DNA of 64,000 nt from Bradyrhizobium sp. LTSP849 (GTDB lineage: Bacteria; Pseudomonadota; Alphaproteobacteria; Rhizobiales; Xanthobacteraceae): assembly GCF_000938255.1 (NCBI RefSeq), contig NZ_JYMR01000055.1, forward strand, positions 106,045 to 170,044, written 5' to 3'. Shown here one piece after another: positions 8,118-16,331 of the stretch. The position numbers were made by a program, and so were the translations under genes. The notes beneath the pieces were generated by a model. It saw only the letters and a program-made list of their open reading frames with translations. It was not told where the DNA came from and did not search any database. Positions within the stretch are counted from its first letter, which is position 1; each line of letters begins with the position of its first letter.

Positions 8118-9077
8118 TTATTGCTGGGCGATGAACTCGCCAGGTCCTCTCACTTGAGCTCCGATGAGGCGGGCGACACCATTTTGGTATTCATCCTTAA
8201 GCTGCTCACAGAGGGCGCGGACCGGCACGATTTCGGTTATCGCCCCCACGCCCTGACCGGCGGACCAATAGTCCTTCCAGACCTTTGGGCTGATTTCCTC
8301 GGCCACGTTGAATTGAACGGGACCGCTCTCCGGTCGACGGAATTTCTCGATGGTTTGCTTGAGGAAACTCGCTCCCATCCCCGAGATCTCATCCGTGAAG
8401 ACGATATCTTCGATGCATGAGGAGACGATCATCTCCTTCTGGCCGCGGGAAGCCATGCTCTCCTCGGTGGCGACGAACCTCGTTCCAAGCGACACCATGT
8501 CGGCCCCCGCGGCGATCGCCCCCGCGATCGCCTGCCCACTGCTGATCGCGCCGGCGAGGATGAGAGTCTTCTTCCCGACGATGGGCCGCAATTCAGCCAG
8601 GAAGGCGAAGGGATTGTATGTCCCCGCATGGCCACCGGCGCCCTGCGTAACCGCGACGATCCCATCGACTCCCGCTTCCAGCGCCTTGATCGCGTGTCTG
8701 ACGGTGGTCGCATCGTGAAATACAAGACCACCATAGGCGTGGATCGCATCGACAATCTCGCGCGTGATGCCAAGCGTCGTGACGACGATGGGGGCCTGGT
8801 ACTTGATCGCAAGCGCCAAATCGGGAGCTTGGCGCGGATTGGTGCGATGAATCCCGAACATGGGGGCAAACGGCGCTGAACTCTCGTCGGGCAGACGGCG
8901 TCGAATTTCGATGAGCCACGCTTCAAACCCTTCCGCCTTTCGTTGGTTGAGGGTCGGAAATGCTCCGACGACGCCGGCCTTGCATGCCTCGACGACAAGG
9001 TCTGGTCCCGACACCAGGAATAGCGGTGCGGCCATCACCGGCAGCTTCAGTCTTTGACGCAGTTTCTCGGGGATCAT
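8118..9077 (-). CDS. Nitronate monooxygenase family flavoprotein
   Basis: 319 residues with the FMN-dependent TIM-barrel pattern of the NMO/2-nitropropane dioxygenase family: LKLPVMAAPLFLVSGPDLV at the N-terminus, GVDGIVAVTQGAGGHAGTYNPFAFL (the AGGHxG segment near residues 145-165), LAGAISSGQAIAGAIAAGADMVSLGTRFVATEES near the phosphate-binding loop. Homologs oxidise nitronates, but many in acyl-CoA operons have unknown substrates, and some act as enoyl reductases. ATG 9077 lies 3 bp from the thiolase stop, with GGGAGA upstream, so the pair is translationally linked. Confidence 0.85.
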   Translation of the reverse strand: MIPEKLRQRLKLPVMAAPLFLVSGPDLVVEACKAGVVGAFPTLNQRKAEGFEAWLIEIRRRLPDESSAPFAPMFGIHRTNPRQAPDLALAIKYQAPIVVTTLGITREIVDAIHAYGGLVFHDATTVRHAIKALEAGVDGIVAVTQGAGGHAGTYNPFAFLAELRPIVGKKTLILAGAISSGQAIAGAIAAGADMVSLGTRFVATEESMASRGQKEMIVSSCIEDIVFTDEISGMGASFLKQTIEKFRRPESGPVQFNVAEEISPKVWKDYWSAGQGVGAITEIVPVRALCEQLKDEYQNGVARLIGAQVRGPGEFIAQQ

Positions 9078-9080
9078 CCG

Positions 9081-10313
9081 TCATCTCCCGAGGATGGTGA
9101 CAACAGCGGCAGCCTCTTCAACGCCGATGAAGCCGCCGCTATTTTCAGCGATCGCGATACGCGCGTCAGCGACCTGCCGGGCGCCAGCCTCGCCGCGGAG
9201 CTGCTGTGTGAGTTCGTAGATCTGACCGAGACCGGTGGCGCCGATCGGGTGCCCCTTTGATTCGAGACCTCCCGAGGGATTTACCGGAATTCGACCACCC
9301 AATGCGGTCTCACCACGTTCCGAAAACGCCCCACCCTCGCCGATTTCGCAGAACCTCAGATTCTCGATCTGGACGATTTCTGCGAATGCGGACGCGTCGT
9401 GCACTTCCGCGACTGACACGTCCTTCGGTCCGACACCCGCCTCGTCGTACGCCTTGTCCGCTGCACGTTGACAAATGTGTCCTTCGGTATCGGACCAATC
9501 GCGGGAAGATCCGCTGGTGAGAGCGCAACCGAGAACACTGACCGGCCGGGCGTCGGAAAATCGCGGCAATGCTCGCTTGGTGCAGAGAATCGCTGCCGCT
9601 GCACCGTCGCTGATCGGCGAACACATCGGCAGCGTGAGTGGCCAGGCGATGAGTTTACCTGCCAACACATCTTCGACACTCATGTCGTTCTGGTATTGCG
9701 ACAGAGGGTTCAACGTGGAATGGCGGTGGTTCTTGGCGGCGACTGTCGCAAGCTGACGTTCGGTCGTGCCGAATCTGCTCATGTGGCCCTTGGCGAGGGA
9801 CGCATACAACTCCATGAACGGGCTTGCTACCCCGGGCCCACGCCCCGCCGGTGTCGGGAAGTCGGCCCCGATCGAGGCGAGCCGCTCGGCAATGGCCTTC
9901 GACTGGTGGACGTCCCATCCGCCATCGAAAACGGCAGCGGATTTGAGGCGATCCTCGTTGTACATCTTCTCCGCGCCGACCACGAGCGCGATATCGGCGG
10001 CACCGGCGCGAAGATGGTTCATCGCCTGATAGAATGCGGTAGAGCCGCTGGCACAGGCGTTTTCGACGTTCACGACCGGGATGGACTCGATTCCAATCTC
10101 TCGCAACGCGATCTGGCCACGAATCAGATGCTGCCCCTCGATGATCGACTGGGTCGTATTCGAGAAGAATGCGGCCTCGATATCGGCGGCTCGACAGTTC
10201 GCATCTTTAATTGCCTGCAGAACGGCTTCGGTCACAAGCGATTTCAGAGACCGATCCAACCAGCGGCCGAAGCGTGTCATACCGACGCCGACGACAAAGA
10301 CTTCTTCATTCAT
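9081..10313 (-). CDS. Thiolase family protein (SCP-x-like acetyl-CoA acyltransferase)
   Basis: 410 residues. The nucleophilic cysteine lies in VENACASGSTAFYQAM (near residue 89), and the C-terminal GLESKGHPIGATGLGQIYELTQQLRG holds the conserved histidine. The overall pattern is the SCP-x/thiolase-like family, which cleaves 3-ketoacyl-CoA, often with branched or sterol side-chain substrates. These thiolases frequently need a small DUF35 partner; none is encoded nearby. It sits between enoyl-CoA hydratase and nitronate monooxygenase on the same strand and would carry out the last step of a beta-oxidation cycle. Confidence 0.85.
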   Translation of the reverse strand: MNEEVFVVGVGMTRFGRWLDRSLKSLVTEAVLQAIKDANCRAADIEAAFFSNTTQSIIEGQHLIRGQIALREIGIESIPVVNVENACASGSTAFYQAMNHLRAGAADIALVVGAEKMYNEDRLKSAAVFDGGWDVHQSKAIAERLASIGADFPTPAGRGPGVASPFMELYASLAKGHMSRFGTTERQLATVAAKNHRHSTLNPLSQYQNDMSVEDVLAGKLIAWPLTLPMCSPISDGAAAAILCTKRALPRFSDARPVSVLGCALTSGSSRDWSDTEGHICQRAADKAYDEAGVGPKDVSVAEVHDASAFAEIVQIENLRFCEIGEGGAFSERGETALGGRIPVNPSGGLESKGHPIGATGLGQIYELTQQLRGEAGARQVADARIAIAENSGGFIGVEEAAAVVTILGR

Positions 10314-10337
10314 GAGACGTGCTCCCTGGAGTGATCG

Positions 10338-11123
10338 TCATCGGCCGAGGAAGTTCGGCTTGCGGCGTTCGCGGAACGCCGCCAAACCTTCGCTTCGGTC
10401 GAAGCTTGTCGTGTGGAGATTGCTTAGCGCCTGTTCCAGCGCGAGGCCGGCCGACTCGGACATGTCGAAGGCGTGGGCGACGATCTGCTTCACCCGTGCG
10501 AGCCCGATTGGGCTTTTGGCCGCAATGGCCGTGGCGATGGCATCGGCGCGCGCATGAAGTTCCGCGGCCTCGACGACCTCGTTGACGAGACCGAACTCTG
10601 CCAGTCGTTCGGCAGGCAACAGCTCGCCTGTGAACAGGAGTTGTTTCGCTCGTGCCATGCCGATCCGACGAGGCAAGCGAATGCTGCTACCAGCGCCCGG
10701 CAGAAGACCGTAGTTGGCGTGACCATCGCCGATCGGTGCTCCACGCGCCGCGACGATGATGTCGCAGGCTAACAGCAATTCCAGACCACCACCGACGGCG
10801 GCGCCGTTGACCGCAGCGATCGTCGGCTTCGGACTTGCCGCAATTCTCGACATGAGAGTCGTCGCGGTCAGAAGGAACGCCGCGGTTGCTTCGTCACGCT
10901 CGTGATCAGGCAGTGTTTCAAGGAATTTGAGGTCGGCGCCTGCGCAAAAGGCCCGACCAGCACCCGTGAAGACGATCGTCCGGACGGATTGATCCGCCAG
11001 CATATCGGCGAGGCCAATGTCCAGGGCCTTCAACAAGTCCGGGCACAGGCTGTTCAACTCCTTAGGGCGATTCAGCGTGAACCACGCAGCCGCATCGCGT
11101 CGTTCAATGGACAGTTCTTTCAT
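10338..11123 (-). CDS. Enoyl-CoA hydratase/isomerase
   Basis: 261 residues of the crotonase superfamily. FTGAGRAFCAGADLKFLE (about 50-68) forms the first half of the oxyanion hole, and PTIAAVNGAAVGGGLELLLACDIIVAA (about 98-125) the second. It hydrates a 2-enoyl-CoA in the cytoplasm. It is the first gene of the leftward operon; its ATG lies 16 bp from the TTTACT palindrome at 11139-11154, with GGGAGCG as ribosome site. The divergent SDR would then oxidise the 3-hydroxyacyl-CoA and the thiolase cleave it. Confidence 0.9.
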   Translation of the reverse strand: MKELSIERRDAAAWFTLNRPKELNSLCPDLLKALDIGLADMLADQSVRTIVFTGAGRAFCAGADLKFLETLPDHERDEATAAFLLTATTLMSRIAASPKPTIAAVNGAAVGGGLELLLACDIIVAARGAPIGDGHANYGLLPGAGSSIRLPRRIGMARAKQLLFTGELLPAERLAEFGLVNEVVEAAELHARADAIATAIAAKSPIGLARVKQIVAHAFDMSESAGLALEQALSNLHTTSFDRSEGLAAFRERRKPNFLGR

Positions 11124-11138
11124 TCAACGCTCCCGCTA

Positions 11139-11154
11139 TTTACTTCAGAGTAAA
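11139..11154. promoter_or_regulatory. Candidate TetR operator, copy 1
   Basis: TTTACT-TCAG-AGTAAA is a perfect 6+6 bp inverted repeat in the 73-bp space between the divergent enoyl-CoA hydratase and SDR genes. The same palindrome with one change lies before the acyl-CoA synthetase at 12767-12782. The TetR gene between the two sites is the obvious candidate to bind them. Confidence 0.65.
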
Positions 11155-11196
11155 AAGATTGTACTAAAAGTCAATAGCGCCAAAGGAGCATGCCTG

Positions 11197-11982
11197 ATGA
11201 CCAACATTCTCGACCTCAAGGGACGCGTCGCGCTCGTCACCGGCGCAGGGCAAGGGGTGGGTCGGCAGGCCGCGCTGCACCTGGCTTCCAACGGCGCCGG
11301 CGGCGTGGTGGTCAACGATTTCCATTTGGATCGGGCGCTGGCCGTCGCCGAGGAAATTCGCGCTATTGGTGGGTCCGCTACCGCCGTTCAGGCGGATGTC
11401 ACTTCACTCGAATCGGTCGAGCAGATGTTCGCGAAGGCCCAGGAGGCTTTCGGTCCCGTCGATGTCCTGATCAACAATGCGGGCAATGCCGGACCGACCC
11501 GGGATGTTGCCGACATCAAGCCGTTTTGGGAGACCGGCCCACACGACTGGGCTACGTGGCTCGGTACCAATTTCTACGGCGTGTTGAACTGTTGCAAGGC
11601 AGCATTGCCGAATATGATGTCGCGACGATACGGACGGATAACCACGGTGATTTCGGATGCGGGCCGCGTGGGCGAACCGCACCTTGCGGTCTATTCCGGC
11701 GCAAAGGCGGGAGCGGCCGGCTTCATGAGAGCGCTTGCCAAGGCCGTCGGACGGTCGGACGTCACCGCGAATTGCGTTGCATTGTCGGGAATCCGTACGC
11801 CTGGAGTAGCCGGTCTCATCAGCGATGAAGCGGTTGCCCGAATGTTAAAGAGCTACTTGATCCGCCGTCTCGGTGAACCGACCGACGCCGCCAATATGAT
11901 CCTCTTCCTGAGTTCTGATGCGGCGAGTTGGATCACCGGCCAGACCTATCCGGTCAACGGAGGGTACGCCGTTTCCTCGTGA
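11197..11982 (+). CDS. Short-chain dehydrogenase/reductase (probable 3-hydroxyacyl-CoA dehydrogenase)
   Basis: 261 residues. NAD(P)-binding motif LVTGAGQGVGRQAALHL near residue 12, NNAG in VDVLINNAGNAG, and a catalytic YSGAK (AVYSGAKAGAAGFMRAL), with the usual C-terminal ITGQTYPVNGGY. Start ATG 11197 is set by AAAGGAG at 11182-11188; upstream in-frame codons lie inside the divergent gene's promoter. Placed with enoyl-CoA hydratase, thiolase and CoA ligase it most likely oxidises the 3-hydroxy intermediate. The substrate is unknown. Confidence 0.85.
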   Translation: MTNILDLKGRVALVTGAGQGVGRQAALHLASNGAGGVVVNDFHLDRALAVAEEIRAIGGSATAVQADVTSLESVEQMFAKAQEAFGPVDVLINNAGNAGPTRDVADIKPFWETGPHDWATWLGTNFYGVLNCCKAALPNMMSRRYGRITTVISDAGRVGEPHLAVYSGAKAGAAGFMRALAKAVGRSDVTANCVALSGIRTPGVAGLISDEAVARMLKSYLIRRLGEPTDAANMILFLSSDAASWITGQTYPVNGGYAVSS

Positions 11983-12068
11983 GGAGCTCCGATATGCACC
12001 GGATCGAACCCCGAGCTGATTGTTTAAGTCTGCCGGTTCTGGTAATCGCGGGACGAAGGGAGACAACA

Positions 12069-12710
12069 TTGCCAGCACGACCTCGGAAGGCCGACGCATG
12101 GAAAGACGCCGGCCAGAGTCGCGACGAGCAGTTCGCGGCAAAGCGGGCTGCTCTGATCCGGAAGGCGGCCAGAGCCTTTAGTGCGCGGGGCTTCTATAAC
12201 ACCTCGCTCGACGACATTGCGGCAGAACTCGGCGTCACCAAGCCGGCTCTTTACTACTACGTCAAGAACAAGGAAGAGATCCTTTACGCCTGCCACCTGA
12301 TTTCGAACGAACTCGGTACTCAGGCGATGACCTTCGCGGAGAGCCTGCCCGGCTGCGGGCTCGATCGGGTGGTGGCGCTCGCACGCCGGTACGTCGAGCT
12401 CCTCACGGGCGAATTTGGCGCATCCGCGGTGTTGATGGAGTTTGATGCCCTCCAGCCCGAAAACAAGAAGACGATCGTGGCCGGCCGAAACCGCTTTGAT
12501 CGTCGTTTCCGTAGCCTTATTGCCAAGGGTGTCGAAGACGGGTCCATCCGTAAAGTTGATCCCAAGCTCACCGTCTTTTTCTTCATGGGATCGGTGAACT
12601 GGATGACCCGCTGGTTTCGACCGGATGGCACCTTCAACGGGCAAGAAATGGCGGATCGGTTCGCCGACTATCTGCAAGAGTCCATAAAGGCGCGTTCGAA
12701 CCAAACCTGA
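12069..12710 (+). CDS. TetR-family transcriptional regulator of the acyl-CoA locus
   Basis: About 213 residues if started at TTG 12069, which has AAGGGAGA six bases upstream; ATG 11994 would add 25 residues before the conserved part. The HTH is in IRKAARAFSARGFYNTSLDDIAAELGVTKPALYYYVKNKEEIL, a textbook TetR N-terminus. The C-terminal part (GSVNWMTRWFRPDGTFNGQEMADRFADYL) resembles TetR regulators of fatty-acid and acyl-CoA genes. Its position between two copies of the TTTACT-N4-AGTAA palindrome suggests it represses both transcription units and is released by an acyl-CoA. That ligand is inferred. Confidence 0.88.
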   Translation: MPARPRKADAWKDAGQSRDEQFAAKRAALIRKAARAFSARGFYNTSLDDIAAELGVTKPALYYYVKNKEEILYACHLISNELGTQAMTFAESLPGCGLDRVVALARRYVELLTGEFGASAVLMEFDALQPENKKTIVAGRNRFDRRFRSLIAKGVEDGSIRKVDPKLTVFFFMGSVNWMTRWFRPDGTFNGQEMADRFADYLQESIKARSNQT

Positions 12711-12766
12711 CGCTAGAACCACAGGCCGTGCACTGATTCCGTGTATCGCAAAGGTCTGGCAGCGTT

Positions 12767-12782
12767 TTTACTTTGAAGTAAC
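12767..12782. promoter_or_regulatory. Candidate TetR operator, copy 2
   Basis: TTTACT-TTGA-AGTAAC, an inverted repeat differing from copy 1 (11139-11154) only in the spacer and the last base. It is 31-46 bp upstream of the acyl-CoA synthetase start, a repressor position overlapping the probable promoter. Confidence 0.62.
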
Positions 12783-12812
12783 TTTATAGCCGGAAAAGGC
12801 AAATAAGGGAGG

Positions 12813-14363
12813 ATGAACTTGTCGATCCACAGCGGCCTTACCATCGCCGGACAGACACTTCGCGCCCTCCGCCGATATCCCGACCGGATTGCGTTTTGCT
12901 CCGAAGTGGGGACCCTCAGCTATGCTGGGGCAGTCGACTTGATCGGACGCATTCAGTCGGTGTTTTCGCGCGGTGGCCTCAAGCGAGGCGAACGCGTAGC
13001 CCTGCTCTCCGAGAATTCGGCCGAGAGCTGGTGCACCGCCGTCGCAGCTCAAGGGTTGGGGCTAAGCGTCACATGGCTACATCCCAAGGGCTCACTTGCG
13101 GACCATTCCTTCCAGGTGGAGGACAGTGAATCAGCCGCTATCGTCATCTCCGCTGCGTCGCACGCCGAGCGCGGCAGAGACTTGGCTTCCAAATGCGGGA
13201 GCGCGGTCAAGCTATTCTCGCTGGGCTCTTTCGACGCCGCCCCCAACCTGCTGCAACTCGCTGCGGATAGCGGCGCGGCGACGGCGGTCGATCTGGCAGA
13301 GCCCGATGATATCGCACTTGTCCACTATACCGGCGGCACGACTGGTCGAAGCAAAGGCGCCGTTCGGTCGAATCGAAACGCAGTCGCCTTCGCGTGCGTG
13401 AGCGTTCTCGCCGATATCGAATTGCCTGAGCTCCCTCACTATCTGGCTATCGCCCCGAACAGTCATGCAGGTGGAACGATGCTACTTCCGACCTGGCGTC
13501 GAGGTGGAACCGTTCATACGGTATCGAAGTTCGAACCCGACCGAGTTTTCAATGCGATTGAAAAGGGACGGATCAACATAACATTCCTGGTGCCGACAAT
13601 GCTGTACGCCTTGCTGGACCATCTCGAACTCGCCCGGAATGATATCAGGTCGCTTCAGTGCATCTATTATGGTGCGGCACCGGCGTCGCCACAAAGGCTG
13701 CAGCAGGCGATCGATCGGTTGGGACCGATTCTCTCACAGGGATACGGTCAAACCGAGTGCTACCCGATTTCAGTGCTCCGGCGCCAAGATCACTTGGTCC
13801 CGGAGCTCTTGACGTCTTGCGGGTTGCCGGTGGCGAACTGCGAAGTGCGGCTTTTGGACAGCGCAGGTCAAGAGGTCCCGGTTGGCGAGCCCGGCGAGAT
13901 ATGCGCTCGCACTCCGGCGGCGATGGATTTCTACTGGCGTCAGCCCGAACTCTCAGCCGAAACACTTCGAGACGGATGGGTACATACCGGCGACATCGCA
14001 CGCATGGATGAACGCGGGTACATGTTCATCGTCGATCGCAAGAAAGACCTCATTATCTCCGGCGGCTTCAATGTCTATCCGCGAGAAGTGGAAGATGCGC
14101 TGACGAACTGTCCGGGAGTAAAAATGGCGGCCGTGGTTGGACTACCGGACAATTACTGGGGCGAAACGGTCGCGGCTGCCGTCATCGTGGATCCTGGATC
14201 CGACATCTCAAAGGAAACGATCATCGCTCATGTCAAAGCATTGAAGGGAGCGATTCACACGCCGAAGCGCATTCAAATCGTTACCGAGTTGCCACTCACC
14301 TCGCTTGGCAAGATCGACAAGGTAAGGCTCCGACAAAACCTGATGGCTAACCATGCAGGCTGA
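12813..14363 (+). CDS. AMP-dependent acyl-CoA synthetase/ligase
   Basis: 516 residues of the ANL superfamily, forming an acyl-adenylate then acyl-CoA. The P-loop YTGGTTGRSKGA is near residue 173, GYGQTE near 310, the hinge/ATP region HTGDIARMDERGYMFIVDRKKDLIISGG near 391-418, and the catalytic lysine in PLTSLGKIDKVRLR near the end. It activates the acid degraded by the neighbouring operon. ATG 12813 touches its AAGGGAGG site (12805-12812), while TTG 12819 is better spaced, so the true start may be two codons later. Confidence 0.9.
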   Translation: MNLSIHSGLTIAGQTLRALRRYPDRIAFCSEVGTLSYAGAVDLIGRIQSVFSRGGLKRGERVALLSENSAESWCTAVAAQGLGLSVTWLHPKGSLADHSFQVEDSESAAIVISAASHAERGRDLASKCGSAVKLFSLGSFDAAPNLLQLAADSGAATAVDLAEPDDIALVHYTGGTTGRSKGAVRSNRNAVAFACVSVLADIELPELPHYLAIAPNSHAGGTMLLPTWRRGGTVHTVSKFEPDRVFNAIEKGRINITFLVPTMLYALLDHLELARNDIRSLQCIYYGAAPASPQRLQQAIDRLGPILSQGYGQTECYPISVLRRQDHLVPELLTSCGLPVANCEVRLLDSAGQEVPVGEPGEICARTPAAMDFYWRQPELSAETLRDGWVHTGDIARMDERGYMFIVDRKKDLIISGGFNVYPREVEDALTNCPGVKMAAVVGLPDNYWGETVAAAVIVDPGSDISKETIIAHVKALKGAIHTPKRIQIVTELPLTSLGKIDKVRLRQNLMANHAG

Positions 14364-14417
14364 CGCCTGATGGGGGGCGCCGGCATGGATGCCTTTGGGC
14401 TAAATCCTGCAAAACGT

Positions 14418-14438
14418 TTTGACAGGTCGGGCAAATCA
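14418..14438 (+). repeat. Copy 2 of a 21-bp dispersed motif
   Basis: Reads TTTGAC, then AG, then GTCGGGCAAA, then TCA, matching 6576-6596 at 18 of 21 positions. It lies between the acyl-CoA synthetase and a small reading frame. Confidence 0.5.
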
Positions 14439-14491
14439 CCGACACTATTCCATCGATGATTTCCGCGACGATTGAAACAGGTCAACGCAAC

Positions 14492-14677
14492 ATGGCTGTG
14501 CTCGAGCAAGCGGTGATCAAGGACAATACGCTTCTGCCCGGCGAATGGTACGGAGGCCAACTGCACCTCGCGCCGCCCACTGATCAGGGCGGTGCGCAAA
14601 AGACCTATACTGTGGTGATCACCGTAGGATCGGACCGCCACGTGATCGATATGGCTCAAGGACCGCCCGGCGTGTGA
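14492..14677 (+). CDS. Small hypothetical protein (61 aa)
   Basis: Starts MAVLEQAVIKDNTLLPGEWY and contains GGQLHLAPP and TYTVVITVGSDRHVIDM, alternating hydrophobic patterns typical of a small beta-rich cytoplasmic protein rather than a chance frame. In-frame ATG 14456 would add 12 residues. Function not recognised. The ribosome site is weak (AGG 11 bp upstream). It stands alone between the CoA ligase and a convergent small secreted protein. Confidence 0.55.
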   Translation: MAVLEQAVIKDNTLLPGEWYGGQLHLAPPTDQGGAQKTYTVVITVGSDRHVIDMAQGPPGV

Positions 14678-14801
14678 CCGGGTTAAACTTCATCAATATC
14701 GAGATTGCGGTTCCAGTGCATTCAATGGCTCAGCCGCTTTCGAGGGTGCGAAGACGCGTGAACTAAGTGCACTGTCACCGTCATGCGGCTAGCTCCGCTT
14801 C

Positions 14802-15068
14802 TCAGCATACCATCGGGTTATCCCCGTGGTCGCAAACGCCATCCGGTTGCTCCGAGGGCACCGGCGCAAATGCGTGGTGGGCCGGCGCAGCGATCGACCG
14901 CTCGCCCTCGATGCGAGGGATGCTCGACCCCACGCTCTGTTCGGCGTGCCGATCGCCGGTACGGTTCTCATGCGCCTGGAGCGGCGTCGTAAAGATTGCG
15001 GTGACGACCAGTCCGGCCAGCAAGGCCCTGGACAGGACTGATCCGATGGGACGTTGAGATGTGATCAT
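14802..15068 (-). CDS. Small secreted hypothetical protein (88 aa)
   Basis: The N-terminus RPIGSVLSRALLAGLVVTAI followed by FTTPLQAHE is a convincing signal peptide, and AAAGGA lies about 10 bp before the ATG. The mature part is short, polar and histidine-rich at the C-terminus (APAHHAFAPVP...DGVCDHGDNPMVC) with two cysteines. No family recognised. A periplasmic metal-binding role is possible from the His/Cys content, but that is a guess. Confidence 0.55.
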   Translation of the reverse strand: MITSQRPIGSVLSRALLAGLVVTAIFTTPLQAHENRTGDRHAEQSVGSSIPRIEGERSIAAPAHHAFAPVPSEQPDGVCDHGDNPMVC

Positions 15069-15302
15069 GGTGGCGGTTCCTTTCGATTGGGTGATCTCCC
15101 GCGAGGCAAGAGATCCGATACATCACCTTAGACGTCCGCTGCCGCACGCTTGTTACCAGATCACGAAGTAGTGCCCGATATGCCCGCCGCACGTCATCTG
15201 AGCGGTCACGAGACAGAGAGCTGCGCCAGATCCGCTTGCCTGCATCCAACGTGAACAAAAGTTTAGTTGGACCATGTCCGCCAACATTCTCTCTTCCGCC
15301 TC

Positions 15303-16310
15303 TCAGCCCAGGATCGATCGGTACAAGGCCAAATATCGATCCGCCATGCGGTCCACCGTAAAGCGCGCAGAGACCGCGGCACGGCAAGCCGCGCGATCGA
15401 TCTGGTCGATGCGCGCGATCGCATCGACCGCTGCGTCGAGACTGTCGATCAGAAACCCGGTCACGCCGTCGTCGATCAACTCACGCATCGATCCGCGGTT
15501 GCGGGCAATGACCGGCGTTCCGCACGCCAGCGCTTCCACCACCGACAGGCCGAACGGCTCATCGAAATTGATGAGGTGGAGCAGCGCGCGCGCGGACCCG
15601 AGGGTTTTCGCGCGCGCCGCGCCGCCGACCGGGCCAAGATAGACCGCAGAGCCGTCCGCGAGTGCGGGAGCGACCTGCTCATCGTGGTAGGTCCGGTCCT
15701 GGACGATGCCGGCCATGACCAGTTTCGGTCCCGATCGACGGGCCGCCATGATCGCCTCAGCAGCCCCCTTGTCCGGATGAATGCGGCCGAAGAACAGCAG
15801 GTCTTCGCCGCCATGCGGATCGAATGGAAAGTCTGCCAGCGGGATACCGTGGTGGATCGTTGCGGCATAGCGCAGGTCCGGATGACGATTGGCCTCGCTG
15901 ATGGCGACATAGTGGACGCGATCTTCGTATTGCTTGTAGGCGGGCAGAATGCGTTCCGACGAGAAGCCGTGGATTGTCGTCACCATCGGGGTCCCGACCA
16001 GCCGCGAGAAAGCGAGCGGGACGAAATCGGCCTGGTTGTGAATCAAGTCGAACGCGCCGGCCTGCTCGAAGACATGGGCGACGTGGAGCATCTCCCACAC
16101 TTTCGCGTCGATCGCGGGATCTTCGGAATAGGGCGCCGGGCAGACTCCATCCAGACGGGCTGACGTCCTGCTGTCCAGCGTGGCGAACAGGGTGACGTCG
16201 ACGCCGCGCGCCACCAGCGCCTCGGTCAGAAGACTCGTGACCTGCTCCCAGGGCCCGTAGTGGCGCGGCGGTGTACGCCAGGAGATCGGCGCCAGCATGG
16301 CAATGCGCAA
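15303..16310 (-). CDS. GT4-family glycosyltransferase
   Basis: 335 residues. N-terminus RIAMLAPISWRTPPRHYGPWE is the usual acceptor-side strand of a GT4 subgroup; GVDVTLFATLDSRT, HNQADFVPLAFSR and HGFSSERILPAYK follow. The donor domain has FFGRIHPDKGAAEAIMAAR (near 180) and the E-x7-E motif FDEPFGLSVVEALACGTPVIA (near 252). Start is TTG 16310 behind AAGGA. It follows the GH13 enzyme by 21 bp on the same strand, so both probably act on one glycan or glycoside. Acceptor unknown. Confidence 0.85.
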   Translation of the reverse strand: MRIAMLAPISWRTPPRHYGPWEQVTSLLTEALVARGVDVTLFATLDSRTSARLDGVCPAPYSEDPAIDAKVWEMLHVAHVFEQAGAFDLIHNQADFVPLAFSRLVGTPMVTTIHGFSSERILPAYKQYEDRVHYVAISEANRHPDLRYAATIHHGIPLADFPFDPHGGEDLLFFGRIHPDKGAAEAIMAARRSGPKLVMAGIVQDRTYHDEQVAPALADGSAVYLGPVGGAARAKTLGSARALLHLINFDEPFGLSVVEALACGTPVIARNRGSMRELIDDGVTGFLIDSLDAAVDAIARIDQIDRAACRAAVSARFTVDRMADRYLALYRSILG

Positions 16311-16331
16311 ACGACCATCCTTCTCTTTGTG

